A stretch of 64,000 bases of DNA from the NCBI RefSeq assembly GCF_963576615.1, contig NC_088714.1:27710558-27774557 (forward strand), read 5' to 3'. Below the pieces are notes generated by a model. The model was not told where the DNA came from. It worked only from the letters and a program-made list of their open reading frames with translations, and did no database searches. Position numbers and translations under genes: made by a program. Positions 48,501 to 58,468 of this stretch are shown here, in pieces. The first letter of the stretch is position 1, and every line of letters starts with the position of its first letter. This stretch comes from Watersipora subatra (taxonomy: Eukaryota; Bryozoa; Gymnolaemata; Cheilostomatida; Watersiporidae).

Positions 48501-49967
48501 ACAGGATAGTATAAAATGTGCAATCCTTTGTAGTGATAAGTTCTGAGGTCTTATCGTGTAGTGGCAAGGGAATAAAATACTCATAAAAAGTGCTAAAAAA
48601 GAAAAGCTATCTTTAGACAGTACGTTAGACTGAGTCGATTGTTTGTGTGAGTTCAGTGCTTCCAGCCTTACACTCGGGCTGATGGTCAGCAAGTTTTAGT
48701 GTAAGTTATAAAGATGATGAGATTAGATTTGATAATAAGTTTTGTTAGAATACCGCTAGTTCATGGAACCAAATCAATCAAGCGACATGTCCAAAAGTAA
48801 TGAAATTTTAAATAACCAAAGTTTAAATATAAATAATAGCAAACTTAATACATTTTATAGAATTTAGAATGACAACTTGATTTTTCTTTGATTTAGATAA
48901 ACAGTAAAACTATACACAATTCTCAAATAGTTGGAATGCAGCATTATAAGTTGTAATTGCAAATTGTATATCACATAATTATATTTTGATTTCTAGCTTC
49001 GAAGATTGACCTACTGCTCTCGCTTTGAAGAAGGTGAGAGGGTGGAGATGCGAATGTCGCAAGAAACACTCCCAACATCGGATGAGGAAATGGGAATGAA
49101 TGCATCTACTCTGCCACTCAAAGAGAAGTCAACATGCAATAGAGGAGAGAACTGTCAAGAAGATAGCTATGATGCCGAACTACCCCAAAGTAAGCTCAGG
49201 AGTTGCTTTTTTATACATGTATTTCATCTATAAATTTTTGTTTTTGCATTTACAACACCACATGACAATACCATTTTATTTGTTAATTTTGTGGCACCTT
49301 GTGTAAAAAAATTATTACTGACCAAACGCATCTATAAAGTTATAAATTGCTACAAATTTAACTAATTTTTCATTTTTCTATAAATGTTAAATACACTGAA
49401 TTAAAGTGTAGCTATTTGACAAAAGATGCACGGAGATGTTAAACAACTCAAAGCCAGCAGGAGTACTCAATGGCAGCTGAAAACAGCATCGAGCGAATAC
49501 CAGAACTATAATACAATTTTTAGCAGCGCAAGATTGTATAAAACTTGTTCAATTGCTTTTCAGCTACTGAATATGGCAAATAGGCTTTATGCTAGATTGA
49601 GCTATTTTAACTATTGAACTATATTGAACTTTTATGAACCATATTGAACTTTAATGAACTATATGGAGCTGTAATGAACGATATTGAGCTATGTTTGTAC
49701 ATTTTCATGAGCGTACTTTCTCTTTCCAGTTTTGTTAACACAACTCTACAATGATTTTCAGGGAAAGTTCCATGCTACAAGAAAGCTCTATACTGGGTCT
49801 GTGGCATAGAAAGGCTCGCTGGACAAAAAGGCAACTCTAGAAACAGCTCGTCCACTGCAGAACCAAAAATGGATATAGATGAACCTTCATGCCAGTCTAC
49901 CTTAGTTAATGTGGCAGCCATGATTCTGATGGTGGTTACAGCCTTTGTCTGGGGTTACTACGCATAG
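33524..49967 (+). CDS. Sodium/glucose cotransporter, SLC5 family (SGLT4/5-like), 16 exons, 690 aa
   Basis: Exons: 33524-33625, 34133-34201, 35412-35516, 36535-36594, 36727-36831, 38041-38146, 38303-38383, 40644-40793, 41573-41691, 42639-42774, 43923-44039, 44828-44969, 45564-45726, 46858-47076, 48997-49189, 49762-49967. All joins keep phase, total 2073 bases including TAG. It couples Na+ entry to sugar uptake at the plasma membrane (14-helix LeuT fold). Family landmarks are [54 protein letters not shown] and [19 protein letters not shown]. Residues matching the SGLT1 sugar site are N66, H71, E90, Y294/W295, K325 and Q459; Na2-site counterparts include A64, I67, S396 and S397, with Ala at 393 where SGLT1 has Ser389. 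Sequons N241-L-T and N248-T-T and a Cys cluster near 350-365 lie in expected extracellular loops. The end AFVWGYYA is the terminal helix. Similarity is closest to SLC5A9/A10; the exact substrate is not shown. Confidence 0.95.
36950..37517 (+). repeat. 47-bp tandem array in SLC5 intron 5
   Basis: About 12 copies of TATGAATAGTATAAGTTCGT, AATGTGAGTAGACAGCCTGA and ATACTTC. Copies are nearly identical, differing mainly at one or two positions (AAGTTCG, AAGTTTG, AAGTTAG; GAAAAC or GAATAC), which indicates recent expansion. Confidence 0.95.
37615..37700. repeat. TGTATCC/TGTCTTGTATCC simple repeat
   Basis: About ten short units such as CTGTATCCTGTATCC and GGTGTCTTGTATC, intronic within the SLC5 gene. 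Confidence 0.75.
37738..37815. repeat. Inverted repeat (hairpin) in SLC5 intron 5
   Basis: AAAGTGTTTGACATTGACAA then TTGAACATAA is mirrored by TTATGTTCAAATTTCAATGT and CAAACACTTT, giving arms of about 34 bases with almost no loop. Possibly a tiny MITE or a cruciform-prone sequence. Confidence 0.8.
37885..37995. repeat. 38-bp tandem repeat, three copies
   Basis: Three copies of TTTGGTATATAACATAGACA plus TATAATGATAGTGATATG immediately upstream of exon 6 of the SLC5 gene. Confidence 0.85.
38666..38733 (+). other. Possible cryptic or alternative exon in SLC5 intron 7
   Basis: TTTCCAG precedes and GTACAAA follows a 68-base open segment. In the phase set by exon 7 it reads [20 protein letters not shown] then FSE, strikingly hydrophobic. 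Because it ends in phase 0 while exon 8 needs phase 1, inclusion would shift exon 8 into a frame that soon stops. It could be a poison exon, a relic of a lost exon, or chance. Confidence 0.3.
40855..41065. repeat. About 39-bp degenerate tandem repeat in SLC5 intron 8
   Basis: Five imperfect copies built on TTGACCAATAAGATGTTGAG then ATTTGATTAGTTAAA. The minus-strand frame over it reads as variants of [13 protein letters not shown] and is a repeat artefact. Confidence 0.8.
42262..42475. repeat. 40-bp tandem repeat in SLC5 intron 9
   Basis: Five to six copies of TTTACCTGAACTCTAGGGCT then ACAACACCTGTAATATCAAA, with scattered substitutions. Confidence 0.9.
45230..45455. repeat. GACATGAAAGT short tandem array in SLC5 intron 12
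   Basis: About 16-18 copies of an 11-12-base unit, GACATGAAAGT or GACATGGAAGT. The complementary strand is open in three frames (Ser/His/Phe/Met-rich), a property of the unit rather than a gene. Confidence 0.85.
46475..46565 (-). mobile_element. CCCGGCG-type repeat element, fragment, reverse orientation
   Basis: GTTAGAATGGTAAATGTTGT then ACCCGGGCAATGCCG is the reverse complement of the arrangement at about 25910-26030. It lies in SLC5 intron 13. Confidence 0.7.
47784..47827. repeat. Perfect 18-bp-arm hairpin in SLC5 intron 14
   Basis: TGCTGCCATTCGTTGAAA at 47784-47801 is followed after an 8-base loop by its exact reverse complement at 47810-47827. A weaker palindrome built on TACTACTATTGGTAC lies just upstream at about 47665-47705. 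Confidence 0.85.
48225..48370 (-). mobile_element. tRNA-derived SINE-like copy in SLC5 intron 14
   Basis: Begins on the plus strand with TTTACTATAATAAGAGCTGT and GTCCGTCTGTTTGTCC. Read in reverse it ends with the family terminal motif and begins with a tRNA-like head containing GGGTTTGAGTGCC. Same family as the copies at 9698, 31690 and 50787. Confidence 0.65.
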
Positions 49968-50083
49968 CCTGTGTTCATAAAACATTGCCTTTATACAAAT
50001 AATTAATTATTGGTCATACTTCAGTCATCAAAAGTCAGAAGCAGCAGTAAACAGGCTGGAAATACAGAAAAATCCAAAGTCAG

Positions 50084-50089
50084 AATAAA
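50084..50089 (+). terminator. AATAAA poly(A) signal candidate for the SLC5 gene
   Basis: First AATAAA after the stop codon, 117 bases downstream of it, in a short A-rich 3-prime region. Position and motif are as expected for cleavage and polyadenylation; usage is not shown. Confidence 0.5.
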
Positions 50090-50786
50090 ACACTAAAAGT
50101 CGAAATCGGTGAACAGTATGTACAAAATTAATCAAAATTTTAATAGATTGTTTTTTTACAAGCCAGTCTTTATTGGTAACACCCTGACTTAGTCTATTTG
50201 TAATCAATTACTATGAACCTGACCTTGTGACCTTAGGGCTTCCAAAATAACAGAATGATCCAAAATATTTCACTGAATCATTGTTCAAATCATATTCTGC
50301 CTGTAGTATTCCAAACCCACAATTTGAGGACAGTTTATGTTTCTCTTGCTAGTGTATGAATACTTTTTGTATTTCTCGGGTGCCAAGGTCTAGATAAAGG
50401 CATATTGACTTACATGTACATGTATATCTGTATTTTAAAATTAAACTTTATAAAAACTTTAATAACTTTTTGTTTGATAATCAAAATATTTTCTTGAATT
50501 TTATTAACCAGTGTTTTAGAAAAATGAACTCTGGAATATATTTTTAATAATGGAAACTATTTTTACCATTTTTTTAGCAAATGTGATAGATTTTTTGAGT
50601 TTTTAGTGCCATCTCAACCGATGCTAGTCTATGGTTGCAGCTACAAAGTCTTTAACCGTGACCTGCATGTTTTTAACTCCGGTTGATACATTTACTTTAT
50701 GAAATACATCTGACAACTCACAGATCAAATACATATTTATCATGCATCGACCGACTCGAGTTATTGTGGTCTCTCAGCTTGGCAAT

Positions 50787-51690
50787 CTTTACTAGAATAA
50801 GAACTGCTGTCTGTCTGTCCGTTTGTCCATCTATCTACTTGTCTTTCAGTTTGTCCATCTATCTGAAGCAATCTATCTGGAGATTAAAAAAAAAATTCAT
50901 TGTAAGAGATTTGACCTTGCAACCTTTAGTTTGGTGCACCAACACGGTAACACCTGCGCAAACTGACAGCCTTGTGGTATTTTGGAATAATTATGCATAT
51001 ACTTATTCTCTTTGCTTTATTGACTCACCTTCCGATCTCTCACAGCACACCAAACTGCCAGAGTACCAATTCCTAAGGAAATGATCCTACCATTAGTCAG
51101 CACTTTTTATAAAATGTTAGAAGCGGCATCTTCATAGACTCAGAAAAATCTAAAAGCTAGCCAGAAATGGTTTTGTTCTTGTTCATGACCACAACTCGCT
51201 TTAAAATATTTTCAATGCTCCACCTTTGGAAATATAGACTTAATCTTTACAATAATGAAGAGCGATATCTGTCCATCTGTTCAAATGCAAGAGATAGGGA
51301 TAAAACATTGCTGCATACAGGTTTTGAACTTAGAACATTCAGCTTGATGGTCAATACTCTAACTCCTGCACTAATCAACCACCTTACATATTTTCCAAAT
51401 ACTGATGATTGCACAGATACTGATTATCTCTTCTTTATCAACATACCCATCAATCTCTCACAGAACTCTGGACTTCCAGTAGACTTGTCCTAACTGTTAT
51501 ATGAGTAGTGTCTGTCTGTCCGTCTATCCGCCCGTTCGTCTGAAGCTAGGGTTAAAGGTTGAGATAAAAGATCGCTTTTGGCAAAGTTCCAACTCATGCC
51601 ATTCAGCTTGGCAGACCAACAATATAACATCTGCACCAATCAACCATCTGCAGAACTTCTTGCGATATTATCAGTGCTTTATCTCTAAAA
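50787..51690 (-). mobile_element. Three adjacent SINE-like copies
   Basis: Three units, at about 50787-50985, 51250-51400 and 51497-51665, each have GTCTGTCTGTCCGT-like or CTGTCCATCTG sequence on the left and a reversed tRNA-like head on the right (CTGCACCAATCAACC or CTAACTCCTGCACTAATCAA). Each is followed by a related ATCTCTCACAGCAC-type string. The arrangement suggests triplication of a unit of about 350-450 bases. The plus-strand frames over them are shadows. Confidence 0.6.
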
Positions 51691-51779
51691 CAAAGGATCT
51701 CTCACGACACTCAAAGGGTACTCAAATACTAGTATGTATAAAATCAGGTTGGATAAATGGCTGTAGTGCTTATTTGTGA

Positions 51780-54700
51780 GATTATTTACTAGTTTAGTAT
51801 CCGCATTCAAATCACATTAATATTTTATATTAAAATTTCAAATAGTAAAACCATTCTTTACACAAAAATTTCATTATTAAGATGATTTGTCTATTTGCCT
51901 AATAGACCAATAACAAGATCTAGAGCTGCATACTAATGTTTACGTGATTCCTGATTTTTGCTGGACCGGAGTCTCTCTCTACAGGAAGACAATGGTATTC
52001 AGTCGGCAAGAACAGGTCGCGACATAGTAGCAATTTCATCCTGCTGAAGTCGCTGGTCGATGGGCACGTATGTTTATCCTCTCCCTATAGATGCTGCTAC
52101 GGAGCTTAAAGGTAATAGCGCAGTGCTTTTACAGATATTACTTTTCGTTCTGTAAGGGTGTCCAGTACACCCTCCCCATTTGTAGGGGGGTTGACGGTTT
52201 AATCACATACACAGAGTGAGCCAGATTACATGTATGACTGGTAGCATGTTTCTATAGCCTTATAGACCTTATAAAATGACAAGAACTTAGCTAAGGCTAC
52301 AAAGATAATAAAAAGATAAAGATAAATATTACAAACTATTAAAATATTATTAATTGTATTATTAAATTCTTAAATGCTTTTAAATAATAATCTTTGTGAA
52401 ATTAATGCTACCTATCGATCAAAGTTTTTGGTGGTACCTACGAGTGTTATTACAAGTTATTTAAAGTCAGAGGTCAAGTAATCTAAAGTCAGAAGTCAAG
52501 TAATCTAAATTCAGAGGTCAACTAATTTAAAGTCAAAGGTAAAGTAATCTAAATTCAAAAGTTGAAGAGTTTCCATGGAAACATTATTAACAAGTTGTGT
52601 GCTTTATTAGCAAGCTGAAAAGCTGGGATATTAGCTGATAAGTACAGAATTGCTTTGTTGAGTAGTGAGCGGGTGAGAGGCTGTCTGTGGAAGAGGTAAG
52701 TCACCATCATTGCATCATCACCTGAGTATTATACTGGTGGCATGCTAAACGGTTAGTTATACTGTTTGTTGACTCCTAAATGTAGCAGCCAAAAGATAGG
52801 TAGTTGTCCAAGCTCTATATTTAGAATACGCTTTGGCTGGTACAGATCAATAATGTTCTTTTTTAAATATTTTATAGCTTAAAGCAGGAAAAAACAGCAT
52901 GCATTAAGGGTTGCAGAATAAGAACAAGCAGTGACTGTTATAGAAACCGACTATATATTGAATATTGCAGTTTCAATAAACACGCAATGAATTTTACAAA
53001 AATATAAAATGACATTAAGGTTTAAATGTGCATTAAACTTTGTGGCAAAAGCATATTTATTGACGACAATAAAAATATAATATGTAGTTTCTGTGCTGAC
53101 TTACCATTAGATTACTGGTTGGAGTCACAATAACCATTAGTCGGACTAGGAAGGGCATCAGTCTATGATTTATACAGGTAAAGTTTATGTCAGCCAAGCA
53201 TGCTTTCAGAATTGTTGCTTAGATTTCAGCCTTTTAGCAATTATCTGCAGCTAGCACCTTAACATTCGGATGTGTGGTGAGAGATTGTCAAGTGAGCAGA
53301 TCAAACACAAAGAATGGCTGCGCACAATTATTGTATTTTACAATATCTGGCAGTTTATTGGCCCAGATGCTAGTACCGCATGTCATGAGTTCGACTCCTG
53401 TATGTTGGCTAGTGACATCACAACTAAAAGCATCAACTAATCAACTTTTGAAAGTAACCAAATGCAATTCGGAAAATGGTTTAGTCTAGTTTCCCTTCCT
53501 CTATTCAAATGAGGCACAACATTAACTCGACCTCAAAGGAAGTGTATTAACAGTTTGTGACCAGCACAACAATTCAGTTAAAGCATAGCTAAACATGTAT
53601 ATACACATATGTATATGTATGTATATATATGTTTATACAGGCTGAATGCTTGAAGTTGCAAAAGTAATAAAAAGTTTTGGCACAGAAAGTTCATTTTTAC
53701 TCAATGTAGACAACATTTAGCATTCTAATTTTTAGATGAAGGTATTTTGTTTATTTTTGTGTATTGTTTTTATTTTTGTGCACTATTTTCTTTCTGTTTA
53801 ATTTATATCTTGGATGCAGTACCTACTACAAATCTATACTGATTATTATAGTCTTGTTAACCATGCGAGTTTAGGCATTTTTCTTTATGTATGGGCACAC
53901 AGTTTTATTTTGGTATGGCTTCACGCATAATGCTAGCTAAAGTGTTAAGCGTGAAGCCAGGAAATATTGGCATGTGTAACAAGTATGTGCCCTATTTATT
54001 CCATAGTATAACTAGTTGGTAGCATAGTGCATTGGATCAATGCCTGTCTGCAGAACTGCAGGTTCCGAGTTCAAATACGCTGTGCAGCGGAGTTCTCATT
54101 TTTCAGTTTCCCCAAAACTTTATTGATGCAACTGGACATGCAGACAAACGAACTAATGTTGAGATTTATATATATATATCCTGTATATACATTTCATTAT
54201 ATATGATATAATGAAGTTTATCATAAATATAACTAAAACCACAGAGCTCAACATAGAATAAAGCAGTATAAATTAGTAAAGTAGCTGTGCTGCCCGGCGT
54301 GGACCGGGTATTAAAAATTAGCTTATAAACAACAACAAGAAGTAATGAGAGTTGCCTGCCACTTGCTATTAGCCCGGCAGATTTCTAATGGAAAATTTTA
54401 GTAAGCTAACTAACGGCAATCACTTAGTTATGCAATCACCCTGCGTGGTATGCAAAGCTGTTGGGCATGTGCTCCCATATATCGACTTATATCGGCAAGT
54501 GAATAATGCAACCTCTGTGGCCTATTGGGTAGAACCTCGGAGTGGTGAGCGGTACAGTTCACGATCAAATCTCCTTCGGTACGGATTCTTTATTCTAAGA
54601 TTTTAATAGCTATTTACGGAATGCAAACAGACTTATGACATAAAACATACTTTTAGAAATATATTTATATATGTACATATGTATATATATAGATTAGATA

Positions 54701-55108
54701 AAATACTTGGTTAGCTACTGGCAGTTTAGTGCTTGCGCAGTCATCAGGCTTTAGATCTCAATTCAGTTGAGGTCAACAGCATGATAACTGCACAAGCACT
54801 AAACTGCCAGTAGCTAACTAAGATAAGTATTCTATAAAAAAATACAAGCTTATGTTTATGACATTTTTTTATAACTCATGGAACACCGGGTATTCAACTA
54901 GGGCACACATATTTATGTATAATTTAACTTTTGATGAGTGATTAGCAAGCCCTATTAAAAAAAATTAGGAAAATTTAAACTTTTTTAGCCTCAGCCCAGT
55001 CAGGGTTAATGAAATATTGAAATAAATTTGTAGGAGTTTATTGCTAGCTAGCCCAAATAAAACTATGGTGCTTCATGGCTGCCAGGGTTTGTTTGTCTTC
55101 TTCTTTAG
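51780..55108. other. Intergenic stretch with repeats
   Basis: No supported gene. At about 52455-52562 four to five copies of AGTCAGAGGTCAAGTAATCT then AAA form a 24-base repeat. Plus-strand tRNA-like SINE heads with B-box strings lie near 53395 (GAGTTCGACTCC), 54070 (GAGTTCAAATAC) and 54565 (GATCAAATC). A CCCGGCG element lies near 54290, and TA-rich microsatellites lie at about 53600-53635 and 54165-54215. Confidence 0.6.
54701..54831. repeat. Inverted repeat with arms of about 43 bp
   Basis: AATACTTGGTTAGCTACTGG then CAGTTTAGTGCTTG is mirrored by CAAGCACTAAACTGCCAGTA and GCTAACTAAGATAAGTATT across a spacer of about 40-45 bases. A small MITE or foldback element is likely; a miRNA-like hairpin is less likely because arms and loop are long. 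Confidence 0.85.
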
Positions 55109-55109
55109 A

Positions 55110-56871
55110 ATGGAGGAAGAAGACATGTGTGACGACTTTTCAGATGAGGAACTTATTCATGAAGCTGTGACATATTTGCCTCCAATTAAGATTTTTCAGA
55201 AGGACTATCAGTCTGACAGGATCAGCAGTCTAAACTTAAGGTTACCAGGTAATAGTAAACAGTCCCGCTTTAACAATGTTTATGACACATTTCATACTTA
55301 TAATAATTAATAAACATTACTGTTGTTATTTTAATACACAAATGGACCTATAGACTTTAGACATAGCAGTTTGACTTATAATATACTTTTGACCTACAAT
55401 AGCCTTTTGACCTATAGTAGTCTTCTGGCCCATAGACTTTTGACTTATAACAGCCTTCTGACCTACAATAGCTTTTTGATCTATAATAGCCTTTTGACCT
55501 ATAATAGCCTTTTGACCTATAATAACCTTTTGACCTATAGTCGCCTTTTGACCTATAGTAGCCTTTTGACCTATAGTAGCCTTTTAACCTATAGTAGCCT
55601 TTTAATCTATAATTGCCTGTATTCCTGTAGTGTATTATAACCTTTTGACATATCATTTTTTAGCAGCAAACCAACTTTTAGAGAGGTTCAATTGCTGATA
55701 ACTTTGGCACTCTCATGCTAGCTGATCCTAAAGACCATGTTGCTATGTTAACAAGGATGCAATCTTATTGGTTCTATTTATTGGCATTGCACATGTTTTA
55801 GAGGTCAATGCCGACTTAGCGCAGCTTCCTGGTGATAAGTATGTATGTGAATTCTGTGATATGGAATTCGCTGAACAACTCAACTTAGTACTCCACAAGA
55901 AGAGGTCATGCACACTTGCACAAATTTATGAGGCGCAAGGTTTTTCCACTGAACTCACCCCACCACCTTCAAAGTCGCTGGAAGATTCAGCAATGTCTGA
56001 CGAGGAATTTGACGACAGGATTAATTCTCCTCCTGAGTGGAAGCACAGCTCACCCCTTAACAACTTCTTACCTAACCCAGGCCTTTTAGGAAGTGCAAAG
56101 AAGTTTTTACAACAGCCATTTTTAACGAGTTCCGTAAATGGAAAGTCGCTTTTATTCTATGGAGATTCTGCATATGAGATTCCAAAAGGATTCGAAGACG
56201 TTTTCAGAGAAGATGAATCTCCGGCATGGACAAACGAGAGAACTAGGGCCCCTGCAACTATTACTCTGAAGCAGTTCGTTGAGCAACAGATAGAGCGAGG
56301 AGAAGCAGTTGATGAAGACCTACTAAACTCCGAATTTGAAACGGACCACCTTGAGTGTCTCACACCTAAAAGTAGTGTATTTCCACCCGAGTCATCTCCT
56401 GGCTACTTTGATACGTCTTCCCTAGCATCCTCTGTTGCTGAGATTGAAAGGGTTAAAAGAAAAATCCAATTTGAGTTCAAAAGCAAAATAGTTAAAGAGG
56501 ACACGCCCAGACCACATCCAACTGCCCAGTTAAAGCGATCAGCACCAGCAACAGAAAATACTACAGTTTCCCACTATAAACCCTCGGATGGAAGAGCTCC
56601 TGACTCTATCTCAAAATCACAGCTCAAACTTGCGCGAGCGAAAAAAATAACCTCTTACAAGCCCTCGAGTACAAAAACAAAAAAGAGGAAACCAGTGCTA
56701 TTTGGCAGAAAGACATACTTACGGTGCAATGTATGTAAGTGTAAGGGAAGGATAGGGAGAGAGTTCTCTGCGATTACTCCTTGCTCTAAGCGCCGACTCA
56801 GTTGTCACAAATGTGGCAAAAAGTTCAGGGCACGACAGAAATATAAGAAGCACGAGTGTCTACCTAAGTAG
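55110..56871 (+). CDS. Two-exon gene, Cys/His zinc-finger-like protein, 402 aa
   Basis: Exon 55110-55248 starts at ATG directly after a TTTAG acceptor, so a 5-prime untranslated exon probably lies upstream. It joins in phase 1 to 55802-56871, which ends in TAG. The N-terminus is acidic (MEEEDMCDDFSDEELIHEA). Near it is a C2HC finger, C62-x2-C65-x12-H78-x4-C83. The middle is Ser/Pro-rich and acidic, with a basic stretch before the C-terminus. The C-terminus has C355, C358, C360 and C374, followed by C381-x2-C384-x12-H397-x1-C399, where the last spacing is atypical for C2H2. A zinc-binding, possibly nuclear protein is inferred. No named family is recognised and no DNA target can be stated. The long uninterrupted second exon and matching splice phase make the gene itself likely. 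Confidence 0.8.
55362..55640. repeat. 17-18-bp tandem array in the intron of the zinc-finger-like gene
   Basis: About 15 copies of CTTTTGACCTATAGTAG or CTTTTGACCTATAATAG. Both strands are open in one frame (YRSKG on the minus, LLTYNS on the plus), again due to period and composition. Confidence 0.9.
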
Positions 56872-57046
56872 AGTTCATGTGAAATCAAGGAAATTAAGTT
56901 TCCACTCGAAACTGACTCGCCCAGCTGCACCGTGATGCTATTCTTGTTATCGGCAATAATCCAAATAATAAGTACTTCCCAGCTGAAACACTTAGTAATT
57001 TTATGTATAATTGGTTTTAGTTGCTCATTTTAGTTGCAAAAGTTCA

Positions 57047-57052
57047 AATAAA
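57047..57052 (+). terminator. AATAAA poly(A) signal candidate for the zinc-finger-like gene
   Basis: AATAAA lies 176 bases after the stop, with another AATAAA at 57096-57101. Either could define the 3-prime end before the convergent region. Confidence 0.45.
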
Positions 57053-57339
57053 TATCACTTGCTTTAGTTATCATTGCGTATAAATTCTACTATTGAATAA
57101 ACTGGGTGGTCTGGACAAAAAACCTTGCATCATCCTTGACCAGGATTTAGCAATCAGCTGTTGACACAAGCACTGATGCATCAACTCAGCAGCTCATTGG
57201 TTGACTTGCACCCTAAACTTACCCTTGCAGTCCGACTATTTACCAACCTAACATCTTTGTGACTTACTGTCTGATTTGATCAGCTATACATGTATTGACT
57301 TACCTCCTAATTATGTGCACTCCATACTCTCACTTGAGG

Positions 57340-58080
57340 TTGTACACATACTTCAGAGTGTACACTTGAGACTGTACTCTCTGTCATGCCTATACACTCG
57401 CTTGAGATTGTACACTCTGTCATACCTATACACTCACTTGAGATTGTACACTCTGTCATGCCTATACACTTACTTGAGATTGTACACTCTGTCATGCCTA
57501 TACACTCACTTGAGATTGTACACTCAGTCATGCCTATACACTCACTTGAGATTGTACATTCTGTCATACCTATACACTCACTAGAGATAGTACACTCTGT
57601 CATGCCTATGCACTCACTTGAAATTGTACACTCTGTCATGCCTATACACTCACTAGAGATTATACACTCTGTCATACCTATACACTCACTAGAGATTGTA
57701 CACTCTGTCATGCCTATACACTCACTAGAGATTATACACTCTGTCATACCTATACACTCACTAGAGATTGTACACTCTGTCATGCCTATACACTCACTTG
57801 AGATTGTACACTCTGTCATACCTATACACTCACTTGAGATTGTAGACTCTGTCATACCTATACACTCACTTGAGATTGTACACTCTGTCATGCCTATACA
57901 CTCGCTTGAGATTGTACACTCTGTCATACCTATACACCCACTTGAGATTGTACACTCTGTCATGCCTATACACTCACTAAAGATTATACATTCTGTCATA
58001 CCTATACATCACTAGAGATTGTACACTCTGTCATGCCTATACACTCAATGGAGATTGTACACTCAGTCACACCTGCACAT
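57340..58080. repeat. 36-bp minisatellite between convergent genes
   Basis: About 20 copies of CTCTGTCATGCCTATACACT followed by CACTTGAGATTGTACA. Variants ATACC or ATGCC and TTGAG or TAGAG alternate, indicating two-unit blocks. Frames of 200 and more codons on both strands arise because 36 is a multiple of three and the unit lacks stops. Lacking a start context, splice sites or family similarity, they are not called as genes. Confidence 0.95.
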
Positions 58081-58468
58081 CACTTTAGAGTGCACACTCA
58101 AGACTGTACATGCACTCATGTTTGCACACTGTCTTGTACCGATACACTCATTCAGAACAACTATGATCCATAATTATAGAAAACTGTAGACTGTATTTGA
58201 ATAGCAATATTGACAAAACTGGAGATATTAAATGGACGGAGAAAATGGCAGGCAATCACACAAATATGTCAGCAATGGACGGTTGAACACATCTGAGCAA
58301 AGCCAATATAAGTGGCTTCTTGAGTAAAATGCAGCTATAATGTATAACATAAAATAACTATAGGCAATAAATAATTTTATAACAATCTAAACCCAGTTAA
58401 CTGCAGAGCAAACCCAGAGTTTGACCCTACATACAGAAACGTCTTGCAATATTAGTGTAGTCTCTCAT

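Noticed and set aside
50683..51779. Plus-strand frames of 92-133 codons
   Set aside because: They coincide with three SINE-like copies and lack splice or family support.
57307..58015. Long frames on both strands (ISSECIGMTECT and LEIVHSVMPIHS repeats)
   Set aside because: A 36-base period with no stops opens both strands; the flanks show no exon signals.
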